Shown here: one piece after another, positions 12,006 to 27,200 of the stretch
How the letters are laid out: every line of letters begins with the position of its first letter
How positions within the stretch are numbered: position 1 is the stretch's first letter
Source of the DNA: Asterochloris sp. CNOR1
Lineage: Eukaryota; Chlorophyta; Trebouxiophyceae; Trebouxiales; Trebouxiaceae
Direction: 5' to 3'
Length of the DNA stretch: 64,000 nucleotides
Assembly (NCBI GenBank): GCA_963969365.1
Contig: OZ017748.1
Location: 3,345,001 to 3,409,000 of the forward strand
Notes under the pieces: model-generated
What the model was told of the DNA's origin: nothing
The model's input: the letters and a program-made list of their open reading frames with translations, nothing else
Database searches by the model: none
Translations under genes and position numbers: made by a program

Positions 12006-12218
12006 TGAGACTAGTCGGCTGTCTTTCAGATACAGTTACCGACAGAAACAGCCCCAATGGAATGCATGATGACCATTTTCAGAGGTCTTAGCCGTAACGA
12101 GGCCCTCTGCCCTTAGGCCCTTTGTGTTGGTATGCTTGGCCTAAATTGCATGTGAGTGTCAGATAGGATTGGTGCACAGCCCTACACGGATCAAGAGACA
12201 AACTTAGCATGGACTGCA
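12006..12218. promoter_or_regulatory. Intergenic gap between methyltransferase stop and CNOT1 start
   Basis: This 213-bp stretch must hold the methyltransferase 3' UTR and the CNOT1 promoter. I see no clear TATA box or other motif. A second in-frame opening codon 63 nt upstream of the chosen CNOT1 ATG makes the exact start uncertain. Confidence 0.35.
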
Positions 12219-15200
12219 ATGCCATCACAGGATGATGCGCCGCAGCTGGTTCGCTGGCTGTTTGGCCATTTGCGTTGGACGTTGAAGACCAAGCCTCAGA
12301 CCTCAGCACAGGTGCCTGCCTGCACGGAAGGAGATCCTTGAAGCAGTATGCACCATGCCTGCATGCTGCATGGTAGCCTTGGCATGGGATACAAGCTGCT
12401 TGTTAATCATGTGTCCGGCATCTTGGGCTCTGCAAGGGCAGATCTGGCAATCAAGCGTGGGTGCGTGTAACTGTTGGTGTCCTGCAGGAACTTTTGCAAA
12501 CAGCCTCAGTGCTGCCAACAGCAGGTCCCAAGCTCGTGCTCTTCAGCGCACTTGCACATCAGGCATCTCCTCAGCTTGTGAGGGAGCTCTTGTCGGCACT
12601 TGAGCCGCAGAGAGCAGCAGCAGACCTCGCCCAGGCGCTGCAGAATCTGCCACAGGCTCAGCAGCAGCAAGCGCTGCCTCTGGCCGGCCTGCTCCAGCAG
12701 GTTTTGTGTGCACAGAAGCAATTTGAAGTCTGCGTGACAGTCTCGACTGGCCCAGCTTCAGAGCTACAGCGTGAAGGTGACACCCCACCTCTGTTGGAAC
12801 ATCTGGGATCTGAATGGGTGTGATGTCCACAAGTACCTGCCTCATAGCACAGCCTTCCCATGCGTTGTGTGAGGTCCTGCCTGCCAAAGAGCTTCCCTCC
12901 CCTGCAGGGCACGAGCTCTGCAGGTCTGCCGCTGAGCAACACGTTTCAGAGCTCAGCAACTGGCCCCCAGCCCAGAAGGCCCTCCTTCTGCGGTGGGCCC
13001 TGCACAGCAGCAGCGCTGCGACAGTCCCCGACAGCCTGCGCCAGGCCGTCATCAGCGCCACACAACCCTCCAACAGCCCCTCGCCCTCCCCTGCCTTTGG
13101 CGAAGCTGTCATGGCAACAGCAGCAGAGGATGGGGTCAAACCCCATACGCTGGCAGGCATGGTTGAAGAGATGGGGTATGCCTGCACAGCCTCGCAGAGG
13201 ACGTTTGAGGAGGCCCTCCAGCAGGCTGGCCCTGTGGACGAGCGGGGTGTGGCTGAGCTGCTGGCCATGATGGCCCGCACCCATGCCAGCCTCAGCGACC
13301 CCCACGGCAGCAGCAGCAGCGTGGCAGCGGCGCTGTCTGCCCTGGGCGCGGGGCTGGGCAGCAGTCAGGGCAACGGCATCTGGAGCTCAGACCAGACCTG
13401 GAACATGGACCTGGCCGTGGACGTGCTGCGCAGCAAGCACCCCCACCTGGACTGGCAGCAGCTGCCGCAGCAGCTGGACCACCCTGGCTTCGACCTGCCC
13501 GACCCCAAAGCCTTCCAGGTGGGCTGCCGTTGCGATCCTCACTGGAGGCCTGCTTCAGGTGGCTATTGCCCACCTGCCCATTGCTGGGTACTGCCCAAGG
13601 CGCGACCAAGTGGCCTTGCCCGTCCTCTCCGCTTGGGCAGTCCTCATTGGCTTCTCCTGCATTTTGGCGTACATGCAAGCAAGAGCCCAGCTGTTGGTCT
13701 GAATGTGCCTGATCCAGGGGTTCAAGCAGCTTGCAAGTGCGCCCAGTTGCTGATGTCCTTTTGCCCTCCTGCAGGCGCTGATGGGTGGCCTCCGCCGCAG
13801 CACGGGGCAGGACTTCCCTGTGCAGCTCGCTGTGGGCTGCATCTGGCAGAACCAGGCTGGGCAGGTGCTTCAGGAGCCTAAATGTACCATAGCAAACTCT
13901 GTGATTTCATTCTGCTCTGGGCACAGGCATGGTCTGTTGCTCTGTGTGCTTCTTTACAAGTATTCAGCACGTCATCATCCAGAGGGACGTGGGAATGAGT
14001 TTAGAGGGATCTTGGTGCGCAAAGCCATGCCTTCCATAGTTGCTACAGCGAAGCCTGACCTGGCGCTGCACCTGATCTGCAGATCTCCTTTCTGAGCCAG
14101 GCGACTTTGGCTGCACCAGAGGTCTTCACTTTTGAGCACGCTGCCCACAAGCAGCCTCCTCTTGAGGGCCTCAGCAGTGGCAAGTCCCCTGTGGGCACAC
14201 CCAACCAGGCCTGGCTGTGCCTGGACCTGTGCGAGGTGCTGTGCCGCCTGGCAGAGGAGAGTGCTGACCAGAGGGCCAGCGTGATGCAGGTAGGGGGCTG
14301 CAAAGTGCTCAACCGTGGTCCTGACTTGAAGCCTTTTCGTCAATGCTCTGTGCACCGCAACTTCCTTGAGGCTCAGGAGCTTGAAGGGATCTGATGTGCT
14401 GGTGCTGGACATGGATGCAGTCAGTTCACTACTGCTGGTGCCACAGTCTCTGACCAGATGATGCTCCACTGCAGATCCTGGATGTGCCCAGCCAGCAGTG
14501 CCCCGAGTTGCTGGTGCTCGGCATGGCGTCAGTGCGCTCCGAGACCAGCTCGGTGCAGGAGGAGGTCTGCAGCGGGCTGCTGGGCAGCATGGTCATGCAG
14601 CCCACAGGCGACAGCCTGCTGACCCTGCGACGCCTGTGGGTGCAGCGCAAGGACCTGATCTTCCAGGCGCTGCTGCAGGCCTTTGCTGGGGATGCCAGCT
14701 GCATTGGCGCGCTGTTGGAGGTAACAGCGTGCCCTTCAATGTAGTCCTGAAGAAGGTCGCTCAGTCAGTCAGGAACGCATTTGCTGCAGGGGCTTCACAG
14801 CTTCTTTGATGCCAACAAAGGGGCCTAGCTCAAATGTCACCTACTGCACTGCTGCTGTTGAGCAGTGAAGGGCATCCTCATCAGCTGCTGCTGTGCGCTG
14901 CCCTGTTTACAGGCAACCGTTTACAAGGTGGGCCACGGCTGCCCACAAAGCTGCTTGTGCTGAAGCCGCTGCCTGATGCCTGTGCAGGTCTGCAACCATG
15001 TGCAAGGGCTGGAGCTCATGCTGGCAAACGCCCCGCCAGACTTCGCCCTACAGCTGGCTGCTGCAGCGGCCAGCAAGGACCTGTTGAACATGGACACCTG
15101 GCTGGAGCAGACCACTCAGCAGCACAAGCTGCCATACGCGCAGGTGAGGGCTGCCGGTTTGATGCGCTTGGCACCCAATACATTCTGCTGCTTGCCCACC

Positions 15201-18200
15201 AGCTTGTCACTGCTGCTCCCACGCCTGGTAAGCTCAGTTGTGTCCTAAGCTGTATACCCCAAGAATTACAGCATGCCTATGCACATGGTGCTGGTGTCAC
15301 CACGCTTGAACTGAGAGAGCAGCCACCCTGGGCACCCAGCTTAATGCATTGCACCTCGTTGTTTCACTAACGCAGCATCCATGAGGCTCCTGGACTAGCG
15401 GGAAGGCAACCGGCAGTGCAATTGACAGTAGATGCGCCATCTCGCATGACCACATGCTGCCTGCACTGCAGGCCATGCTCAAGTTCCTAGAGGACAAGAC
15501 GATTGCAGGCAATGCAGGGACGATTGCTGTCTCCACAGCAAGTCTTGCGGCAGTTGTCAGGGCACTCAGGGTGAGCAGATTGCCTTGCTGCACAGAGCCT
15601 GCCACGATGCCTGCCCAGACAGGTGGGCAAGCCCGCTCGACTCTGTAGACTTGTCCTGCAGCCCATCCATCTGCTGCCTTCTTGTTATCACCCGCGTCAA
15701 GCGCAGCATCAAGCTAAATTTTGACCCCCTGGAAACTCAATACCTCAAGCAATCATCATCCTGCCCACCCCACCTCAGGTCCCTAGGCCAAACCTGCCCT
15801 TCAAGGAAGCCTGCAGGGTGCCGGCCAAACTCATAGTGCCTACATGCCAGCATGCTTGCAGCCTGCTTGTTGACACAGCTGTTGTTGTACCACAGTGTGC
15901 TTGTCAGCAGAGTATTGCCAGCTCATCGCATGGCCGGATGGGGCAGTTTGCCGCCAGCCCAATCATCAACCTGCCGCATTTGTTGAACCCTTGTCTGCAG
16001 GGTGCAGCCAGCTCGCTGCCTGGTGAGATGGCGCAAGAGATAGAGCATGTGGTTGGCCTGGCGGTACAGGCCCGGCCCCAGCTGCAGCAGCAGCCTCTGA
16101 GCCCCCAGCCGCCTCTGACCATCACGCCTGAGATTGAGGCTCAGGCCAACAAGCTGTACCAGGATGTGTATGACGACAGGCTGACAGTGGAGGCCTTCAT
16201 CGCCATGCTTAAGACGTGTCAGGTGGGCATTGCTGCGCAGCAAAACAAGGTAAAAAGATGAACTGGCCGGCAGCTTGATGGCCGCGCTCATCAAGGGCCA
16301 CCTGAGGCCTGCTGCGCAGTGCTTGTTTGACAGGTGAGGCCCTTCATTGTATGCTTCACAGCGAGTTGGGTCCTCCTTTCCTGTAGACAGGGTCCAGATT
16401 TGCACTAGGCCATGCTGAAGGTGTATCGGGTTAGGCAGGCCCTCAGGACAGTGTGAACAGTCCCGCCAGCCTGACTGGAGCATGCTCTGACTGGCGCATG
16501 GGTAGTGTCAGGGGTTGTCCTGAAGCCTAGCTTGTGTGTTGCTGCAGGCATCTGCGGACCAGTCTGAGCGAGCTCTGGCAGCCAGCATGCTGAATTCTCT
16601 GTGGGAGGAGTTTCACTTCTTCAACAGCTACCCTGTGAAGCAGCTCACCATTAGCGCGGCGCTGTTTGGGACAATCATCCAGCAGAGGTGTGTGTGTGCA
16701 CCCAGTCTTACTCGGCCCGCCCTGCGTGGTCATTACCAAAGCCCTCCTCTTGTTCTGCTGCGTAATTTATTTGCCTCTGGCAGCCATTTGGCTGCCACGT
16801 ATCAAGGCGTCACAACCACACTTACTACTTATCATGCAAGCATGATGCAGAAGCTTGCTGATAGTTGCTGCAATGCAGCCAAACCGATGCTCGATTGTTG
16901 CCCTCCACACGCTGCTGGCAGGCACTCCCCTGCTCCTGGGGCTGCTGGGCTCCAGGCTTGACTATGCTCCTGCCAGTACCTCAGATGCAGTGAGCCTGCT
17001 CACTGTAGGACGGCAACAAACATTGCCCAGCACCAGGGTCTGCAGCTGTTGTTGCTGCTGGCGAGCGCGGCTCTCATGACAACGTGTTACCCTCTGCCAC
17101 CATGTTGCGCCGCTGCACCTGCCGCATACTGCAGGAGGGTGGCAGATGTCGCTCTGCTCTGAGGGCGGCAGCTGGTGCTTGGCACTGCCTGACCACTGCA
17201 ACGTCAAGTTGCTCAGCCTAGCCGTCAAGTTCAGGCGCAGCTCGTGTGAAGGTTTCCATTGCTGCAGGGTGCTGGCAGTACTGCCCTGCCCTAATGGCTG
17301 CAGCTGCTGATAGATGCTATGGCGTGTAATGTAGAATCATGAGTTCAAGCATCCCTTGCTCCCCACTGCAGGATGGTGGCAGATATTGCCCTGCTGCAAG
17401 GCCTGCAGCTCCTGTTGGGCGCTGCCCGGGAAGGCCCAGATGGCAAGGTGTTCACCTTAGCTGTCAATGCAATGCGCATCTTCAAGGATGAGCTGCTGCG
17501 CTGGCAGGAATGGCCGCAGTGGGTGGAGTTTTCCAGATTCCTTCTGGGGATTGGGCCCCTCAGGGAGGCCTGCCCTGATGTGGTGGAAGTGGCTGAAAAG
17601 GTTGGCCTGCCTGTCGCACTGTCAGTGAGTTCTCCAGGGTACACCTGGGGATTGAACACGCTGAGGAGGCCTGCCCTGACATAGTAAACGCAACAGACAA
17701 GGTGGGTTTGCCCTGTCGTGACTGCAACCTGGCCTTCATGACTGGACCTGCCAGGAACCTGCACTGACATTGTGCAGGTGGCGGGTTTGCCACACTGCAC
17801 AGCACATGGAGGCCAGACCTGACATGGTGCAACTCTTAGTGAAGGAAGGCCTGCCTGCAGTGGTGCTGCAGAGGCCACTTGGAGACTAGGCACATGCCAT
17901 GCCCTGACGCAATGGATGCTAGCAACCCGCAGATGCTATGCTGCTGAGGACAAGCTGCTGCCTCTTCAAGAGTGCAACAGCAATCTCAGGCATGCTTAGC
18001 TGAGGCCTGCTTGTCAAGCCATGGCTAGGCTTTGTGTGCTGCTACAGGCTGCTGCAATGCGGCCGCTCAGTGCACCCTCCTGTAACGCATGCTCTGACTC
18101 TAGGCACAGCAATCAACTAACATGAGCCGTCATATCAGCAACTGCTGTTGTCCTCTGCTGTGCAGGTGCTGCAGGAGCATGAAGCAGCAGTCAGCCTGCC

Positions 18201-21200
18201 AGGCGATGGCGCAGGCAGCAGCATGGCTGGTGGGGACCAGGCAGAAGATGTGCAGGGGCAGCAGGTCGGCGCAGCCATGCAGGAGGATCAGGTGGTTGCG
18301 CAACCGTCAGCCCAGGGAGTGGGGACGGCTGTGGCTTCTGCGGCGCCAGGCCCGGTGAGCCTGGCACAAACAGGCAGACTCGCATGTTGTGCATGCACGA
18401 CAGCGTCCCAAAAACGTTGCAGGGGCTCATGTCCATGCAGTCTGGACAGAGGGCAACAGCTTCGCGCCGCTTGATGTGCAGTGCTCTATCAATAACAGTG
18501 CAGAACTGTGCTGACCACCTGCGCTGCCTGCAGGGCACAGCTCCAGCCACGCCCTCAAGCGCTGCAGAGTCGCAGGCTGCAGGAGCTGCACCAGAGGTCC
18601 CTGCAGTCTCAGGGACGGCAGCAACCCCACCTGGTACGCCTTGTGTTGGGTGTGCAAATGCAATGGCATCAGTCTTGGTGGAGACAGCATCTGCAGGGAG
18701 CCAGATTCTTGCCCCTATGTCATGGGCATTTCCAGCCTTGTGGGCTGGCAAGCTCCCACATGTGGTGTTGGGAGCCCATGTTGCAGCCATATACCAAATT
18801 TGTGCTGCGTCACTGGGGCCGAAGATATGCCTGCTGTTGTGATGCAGACAGCTCCCCAGCAGCTCTTAAGGACACACCTGCCACCACTTGCTGCGCCTCA
18901 ACAAACCTGAGCCGGTCATGGTGCTACAGGCCCTGGGCGTGGCGCAGCTGCAGATGCAGGACTGGGGGCGGCGGCCGCCAAGACGCCCCGCACCCTGGAG
19001 TCAGACTCAGCCAGCAGCTCCCTGCAGGCAGCAGTCAAGGCAGACCCTAACAGGGCTTTCCAGGCCATTAATGCAGAGACGCTGGAGGCTGCCTCACTGG
19101 ATGTCGACTTCCCTGAGCCCCCTGAGGGGACCACGGTGAGAGTTCTCTGCGCCTCATGGTGGGCTTGAAGGCTGCACCCTGGTATCTTGGGACCTGCTCT
19201 TTTGGAACTGTGCTCTGCGCGGAGTCCTGGGGCCTATAGTTCTCTTGTCCCTGTGCTTGTGCTCTGTGCTGCAGGGCCTGCTGCCATGAAGGCTGTTGCT
19301 GTGCTTGCCCCTGCCTGCCTGCGCTGTTGGGGGCTGCAATGGGAGGTGCATCACCTGCACCTCCCAGAAAGCCGCATGCAGGACCTGAGGTCTCTCCTGT
19401 TCACAGCCTTGACCAGCATGTGAGATCTGCTGCTCCCACAAGCAACATGGCCATTGGATCAATGCTGCCTTTCTCAACACACACGGGAACTGTGGGATGG
19501 AGCTTTCGCAATCTAATGCTGCTCTGCAGAACCGGGTGGCGTTCCTGATCAACAACATTTCCCCCAAGAATGTCGATACCAAGGTCAACGAGATGCGGGA
19601 GCTGATCACCCAAGAATTGTGGCCCTGGTTTGCCAACTACATGGTGGTCAAACGGGCAGCCCAGGTGCGCTTGCGGCAAGTCTGGACACTTCTCATGCCT
19701 CTTTTGTACATAACATTGCCAAGGTATGTTGATCCTTTGCTCAGATTGTGGACTGGAGGGGAGCTGTCAGCAGCTGGCAGTTGTCAGGTCATGTCTTCAC
19801 GTCAGCTCTTACTGCATGGCTGCATCACCTCCTGGATGTTGTTCTGTTTTGTCAAGCATCAGGTTGGTCTAATACGGCTGTTGAATGGCCTCGCACAGGG
19901 GTTAAATTCCTTATACTTCACGAACCAGGTAGCAAGGCCTGTGTTCACACAGTTGCACTGGAGCCAACATTCACTCTAGTTCAATTGGCAGCAAGCATGA
20001 AGCAAGTGCTGTATCTGCGATGGCCTCTCCCTCACACTGGCTGCTCTGCGGCCTGTTGCAATCCTTCATCAGGCGCCCAGTCCACCTACAGGAGCCCAAC
20101 TTCCATGTGGCCTATGTTGAGCTGCTCGAGAAGATGGACAAGGGCGCCATGCAGAAGCACCTGGCAGTCACCACCTACAAGTATATCAAGGTGCTGCTGA
20201 AGAGCGACCGCATAAAGACGCAGGTGAGCCAAAGCAGTACAGGCCTGTCTGGCATGTGCTAGGGGACATCCTAGGGCTGCAGGAAACACTACATGCAAGC
20301 TGCTGTGCTGGCCTGTCCTGCTTGAACCTGGCATGAGCTGAGATGCATCAAGGTGCTGTTGCGTAGTGGACGCACCAAGATGCAGGTGGGCAACAGCCGC
20401 AGTGCTTGAAGCTGGCATGTGCTCAGGCGCATAAAGGTGCTGCTGAAGAGCATAGAAATTAGGAGTGAGGCGGGCTGCTTTGCTGCAGGTATGTCCTGAG
20501 TGCAGAAGTGTGATCTGTGCTAGAGCTCTGTCGTCTTGGCCCGCAGCGATTTTGCTTGACAGCATCTCATAGTCACATGCAAGAGAGCCATTTCGGCAGT
20601 GAGTCCTGATGCCTGCTGCTGGTGCAGCCTGTGCACTGCTCACATGCAGGCCTGCCTCGCTGTCAGGGTGTGAGTTGGGGTGTTCAGGTGCTGAGGCTGT
20701 TGGTTCGCAGAGAGGTCCTTGCCTGGCATGCATACTCCACAGGCTGTTACAGGCGGCTGGCAATGCTTGCAAATGAGGGGACGTGCCTCTGCAGAAGGTG
20801 TGCTGCATGCATGTTGCTTTGAGAGTGGCTGCTCATGCCCTGCAGTCAGGCGAGCGGACTCTGCTGAAGAACCTGGGCAGCTGGCTCGGCCTGCTGACCA
20901 TCAAGCAGAACAGGATGGTCATGCAGAAGGACTTGGACGTGAAGGGGCTGATGTTCGATGCATATGAGCAGGTGCAGGCCACTGCCAGCACCATCAACCA
21001 TCATGGCTCAGCATGTCCACTGGCATGATGCCATGTGCCTGTCACCTAGTCTGGGTGAAGACGCGCCCCTGCTATTTAGTGTGCACCTGCCGTTTGCATT
21101 GCTGGTGTGCACTGGCAGCAGGGTGACTAAGTGCCAAGTGAATCAGCAGCAATTTATGCACATGGGGCACCATTCTGAAAGGCGTTGCTCACACCTGCCC

Positions 21201-24200
21201 CTGCCAGGCAGAGACCTTTCAGGTTCTCCTCCACACATTGCAGGGCAAGATGATTGCTGTGCTACCCTTCATCAACCGCATTCTGGAGCACTGCAAGGAC
21301 ACTCGTGTGTTCCACAGCCAAAATCCCTGGCTGCGGGGCATCTTGGCCCTGGCAGCAGAGATCTATGCCCTGGAACGCCTGAAGCTCAACCTCAAGTTTG
21401 ACATTGAGACCATGTTCAGGAACCAGGTGACCAGCCTAGGCACTGATGCTGAGCAACTGCACTTCTGCTGTGCCAATTGCCGCACAAACTCGTGCACTGT
21501 TTGGCATATATGCAAGAGCTCATTGGCTGGGTGATAGCAGTCATCTTATCATGACCTTTACTAGGAGCTGACGATGTGCAGCAGTCACAAGCTCTGAGCT
21601 GGGATTGCTGCAGGTGACTGCCTTATGCTGCTCTGGCTGAGAACGCCTTGTGTTCACTGTGCCCTGCCTGTGCCTGCAGGGGCTGTCTCTCAGCGACGTG
21701 CCGCCCAGCACGGAGCTGTCCAAGCACACGCGCCAGCCTGGGGAGAACCATGACTTTGCTGCTGAGAAAGTGGTGCCTGTGGAGCCCAAGGTGCCAACCA
21801 CTCCCTCACCACCACAGGCAGCAGGCAGCGCAGCAGCCCGGCCTACAATGCAGCCTGGGGCAGCGGCTGCTGCGGCGGTGGCGGCAGCAGGCCCAGGGGC
21901 GGCCGCACAGGGGCCTGTGCCTGCCCTGGGCGTGCTGCCAAGCGTGCCAAGGACCGAGCCAGAGCAGAAGCCTGCGGCTGGGACCCTGCAGGGGGCTGCA
22001 TCAGGTGCGGCCTTGGTTGCTTAACCTGCTGCAAGCTGAGCACCAGGGGCGTCTTTGCCTGCAAAAAGGATGGGGTCTGGGAAGTCTTGGGTGTGGTGTT
22101 CAGCATGGCAGGACAGGCCTGCAGCTTGGCCTAGATCTAAAGCAACCTGCAATGTGAGGGCGACATCAGCCTGCGGCACAAAGCAAGGCTTGTTTGCCAG
22201 CCTGTCCGTCAATATTGAGCATGTGTCTCTGAGCTAACACGCTAGCCCCTCTTGGCCTTCCAATACCACCACATTCATAGGGGGGAGCCTTCAGGCAATT
22301 CTGGTCCCAAGCTTCGCCTGTGACTCTAGTGGCCAGCTGGTTCACCTACCCAATCCTGCCTGCAGGGCCCATTGGCGGCGCGGAGCAGGGCCTGTTTGCA
22401 AATCTGCACGCCAATGTCCAGATCAATGGCAGCCTGGGCCTGATTGCGGAGAGGCTGCAGCTGAAGCGCATGGTGCCCGTGGCAGTGGACCGTGCCATCG
22501 TGGAGATCATCACGCCTGTGGTGGAGCGCAGCGTCACCATCGCGTGCATGACCACGCAGGAGCTGATTGTCAAGGTCAGTCATGCCCTGACAATCGTTCT
22601 GGGATGTCACTGCGCAACAGGGTTGTCCAGCAACAGCGGTGCCACCTGCCACCCTGGCACGGCATTCTGATGTGCCTGCAGGACTTTGCCATGGAGCCTG
22701 ACGAGCAGCGCATGCGCAAGGCTGCCCACCTCATGGTCAGCAGCCTGGCGGGCAGCCTGGCCCTGGTGACCTGCAAGGACCCCCTGCGCGTCAGCCTCAT
22801 GCAGCAGATGCGCAACATGCTGCAGAGCAATGTGGACCCCAGCACCCTGGAGCAGACTGTGCAGGTGAGGCCAGGTCACAGCCTGGGCATACTCCCAAGG
22901 CGTCAGACCTGCCTGTGGCTCAGCCGCCTCAGCTGAATGCATGGCTCCTTGTCTGGGTTCTCAGCCCTGCCCTGGGACAACGTCATCCAGATGCAGTGGT
23001 GCTCATGGGCTTCCACCTCGTGCCTGCACCCAGCGGTTTGAACATCTGGTTGTGTGTCTCTGGTGGTGCCACAGTTTGATGTAAGACACATGCAGGCAGC
23101 TTCTTGTGTATTGTCGGGCAGCACACTGGCAGCATCAGGCCGTGCATGTTCCTAAGCAGCAAGTCATCACCCTGGGCAGAGGGAGTTTCCAAGCCTTTTT
23201 GTGCTGCAGCCTGCCCAAACATGCTTGTGTGCCGTCCCATTCCAACCTAGAGCTTGCCGCCCTGGTTATTGGCTTGCAGACCGGCCTGAATTGAGTTCGT
23301 AAGCTAGTTTAACTAAACTTGCGGCCTGCCTGCAGATCATCACCCAGGACAACCTGGAGCTGGGCTGCACCATCATTGAGAAGGCAGCCACAGACAAGGC
23401 CATCCGGGAGATTGATGAGCGCCTCATCGGGGCCTTCCAGGCAAGCTGGCAGCAGTCCTGATCACTTGGATACATACAGGTCCAGGCCTTGGCTGTCACC
23501 TGAGCGTGTCCCCTGGCACACTGTTGTGAGAGGCTAGGTCTCTGCAAACTGACATGCAGACAGGTCCCAGTCTTGTGTGCTCATGTCTGGGCCCCGGGGT
23601 CTGTCCTGTCAGAAGGGTCATACGGCAGGCAGCCATGGTCTAAAACACAGTGTGTGTGCAACCTTGGTCACTTTATCACTCTGGCTGAGGCAATTGTCCA
23701 TGTGCAGGCCCGCCAGAAGGCTCGCACGGCGGGGCTGCCCTTCTTTGACCACAACGTGCTGTCTGGACGCTTCCCCTCCTCTCTGCCTGACAGTCTCAAG
23801 CGTGTGCCGGGGCACCTCAATCAGCAGCAGCAGAGGGTGTACGAGGACTTTGCACGCATTCCACGGGCAGCTGCCAGCGCGCAGGCTGCTGTGGGCGGCG
23901 CCAAGGACGCTTCCATGGATGCTAAGGTATGGCAACCCTTGTGGGGTCCTGCCCGTCTCACACGTTGCCTGGCTGATCTGCGCTGGTTGCTGTTGGCGGA
24001 GCCAAGGATGTTCCCAGGACCCTTAAGTGGGTGGCCTTGACTAGACTCACTCATTTTGTTGCTTGGCTGAGCCTATCGGCCGGGCTACGCTGAGCGCTGG
24101 CATCTGTCATGGTATCAAAGGTGGTGAGCAAGGCTGCACTGAGCAGCCTGGGTGCATTGAGTACCTCAAGTCAGGCAGGATTTGAGTATGCTTCCTGTTG

Positions 24201-27200
24201 ATGAAGAAGCCTGATGTCTGCCTTCTTGCAGGTGCTGTGTTCAATGCGTACACTTTGCACCAGCTCTGCGTGACATTGAAGCGCTGCATCTTGCAGGGCA
24301 GGCATTCACAGGAGTTGTTGTAATTTGTTGTGGACTTGCAATCACCAAAGATCATGTCGTCCCTGTGCCTGCAGGTGCCATCTTCCATGCACAGCGGAGC
24401 TGGGGATGATGACGATGTCATGAGGCTGATGGCCAAGTACAACCAGCTGCAGGCCCTGCTGGACGACCTGATTGTCAAGGTGAGAGTAAATAAGCAAGCC
24501 AGCTAGTGGGGTGATGCTGTTGCACAGTCTTGCTGCAGGCTTCGCAGATGGCTTCACCGTCAAGCTGGCATGCACCACAAATGCATTTCAACAGTGATCA
24601 CAGAGGGCTAGGCTTAGACTTGCACATGCGACCTGGGATGCGCTGCTGAGTGAAAAAAGTGCTGGTCAAGTGGGCAAAGGCAGATCATGCAGTCTGCAGG
24701 GTTCAGCTGTTACAGGCTTTGCTGGCCAGCCTGATGGTCATGGCAAGATCGCACTGCCACCTTTGCATGCTGGTGGGGGTGCTGGCAGCGTCCAGCTGTT
24801 ATACCTTGTGGGCAGCCTGGACAGGGCATTTCAAGGTCAACTGCCTGCATTTCCCAGCTCATAATCTGCTTGCAGTACCGAGAGCTCCTGGGCACGGCTA
24901 GCATGGCATGTACCCATGAGGAAAGCAGCCAGGCATTGCGCCATGCTTCACTCATCCTGGCCAAAAGTGTGTGTCACCTTGACAAGGCCCTGCAGGACAC
25001 CCAGGGGGCCTCAATCCCTGACAACTCTGAGATGTCGGCCGTTATCGGGGAGATTGTCAACAGCCTGGTGGGGCCTGAGGAGAGCGTGCTTGTTGTGGCT
25101 AGACGCGTCTTCAAACGATTGTACGAGGGTGTGGGCAGCAGGTGGGGCTCTTTGTAGGCAACCTGGCATTGTTAGCTTGTGTGAATGTTTGGCAGGTTCA
25201 CTTCTTAATGCTGGACGCCTTTCCTTGCTACTCAGTGCTGGCCTTTCTCATCAGGAACAGCAGAGCCGAGCACTTCAGCGCGCCCTGCAGAGCTCACATC
25301 ACTGCCGGAATGACAGTGCTGGTGGCTGCAAGCTGCCCTGTCAAACTGATTCCTTGAACACCAGATCCGTATCTGAGATCATTGCTGACTGCAGAGGTTG
25401 CACATAACTGCTGACACCGCAGTGTGCTGTCCTACGGCCCACCCAATGCCAGCAGTGGGATCTCTGGCATGAGCTGACATCCTGCAGGATGCTCATACAT
25501 GCCTACATGCACACCTGGCCCTGCACACCCACCCCCTGTGCCGGGCCACAGACCCTGAGGCATCCAACGCTCTCTGCAGCATGTACTCTGAAGCCTGCGC
25601 AGCTGCGCAGATTGATCTGCCTCCTGTGGAAGCGTGCCCAAGATCGACGTTGTGCCCTGCAGGATGCACATCACTGCCTACACAGCAGTGCTGGTGGCCC
25701 TGCGCGACCAGACGCTGCCCAAGCTGCCGCTGGAGCTGACGCGCTGGTGGGGGGTATGGTTCCGAGACCTGGCTGAGGACAGCAAGTTCAGCAAGGATGC
25801 AGGTGGGCACATTGCCACGGGCTGGGCTTTCTGGTGACTTGGGTGACTTGCAATTCCGGGGAACGGTCTTGCATGCGCCAGCATGGTGCTCTTCATCCTG
25901 GTCCGTCGTTGCTGCATTTGCGGAGAGCTGGTCAGCTGGTGGCCTTCATCAAGGGTAGCATCGTGCCATGGCCCATGTGCTTGCTGAGCGCTTCCAAACA
26001 GAGCTGTCTCCTGTGCTGGGCGCATGGCAACTCCCAGTCTGCCCATCTCTGCTGCCCAGCCTTGCTGATCTGTCCCAATGTCAGTGTTGCCGGGACATCT
26101 CATCGGGCTGAGTCCATGGGAGCCATTGATGTGGGCCCTGGTGTCCAGCCCGCCGGGGCTGGATGGCACCCTGACATCGTTTCTGGGGACTACCATCTGA
26201 TCCGCAACTAATGATTTGCTCTGCAGGGGAGGCACTGATGCGGGCCCGCCTGTTCAATCTGCCAGAGCTGGACGGCACCCTGGCCTGCCGCGTCAACATG
26301 CCGCAGAATCAGGCAGCCCTCGAGTTTGCAGTGCACGTTGTACGGGTGTGCCTCGTGTCAGAGGCGTTGGCCACAGCAGCAGACCTCTTCAGCACCCTGG
26401 ACGTCCTGCAGAAGTATGCCATGCGCACCAGCGCGGGCACTGCCATCCTACAGCTGGTGGAACAGGCTCGCCAGGTTGCCAGGTGGGCTCATGCTTTCAT
26501 GCACCACTGGCCACCTGGCTGCCCTGCATTCAAAAGGTGTGCAGTATTTGTATGCACTGCTGGCGTTTAAGCTGGCTCAGTACAAATCCTGCAGCCGGTG
26601 GTGCGGCTCGCTGGGTTGGGTGTCATGGTGATATGGTGATAAACCCTGGCCTGTCGTGTTGCGCGCAGGCTGGTCCTGCTGCGAAGAAGGGTTGGGTACA
26701 GCTGTGCATGGAGGCTATGCCTTGCCGACCTTGCTGTTCCTGTTTAGCTTTGCCAACTTCTACTTGCCTGACCATGCCATGGGCATGCAGGCTGCGCCCG
26801 CCTCCTGCCAAGGAGAAGGTGGACCCCCCGGGGCTGCGGGACAAGGTGGCAGCCCTGTTTGACGAGTGGGCTCACCTCAGTGAAGACCAGCCTGCAGAGA
26901 AAGTCCACGCCAAATTTGTGGGCAAGCTGCAGGCTGAGGGCTTCCTCAAGGTGGGTTGTGGCGACACCCATGTACTGCAAGGGCCTGTCAGCAGCTTCTC
27001 AGTAGGCTGCACCTGCCATGCGGGACTTGCCGCTTTCTGCCTCATTTGCAGCTCTAAAAATCTGAGGAACACCCTGTCAGCCTGAATGGCTTGTTGGGAG
27101 CCCTTGCAGCAGCTTAGCCGTGGCAAGCTCAGCCCCCTGACACATGCCAGTCTGCCCTCCAGCTGTCAAGCAGGGCTTGCCCCCTGTGGTGCAGGGTGAC

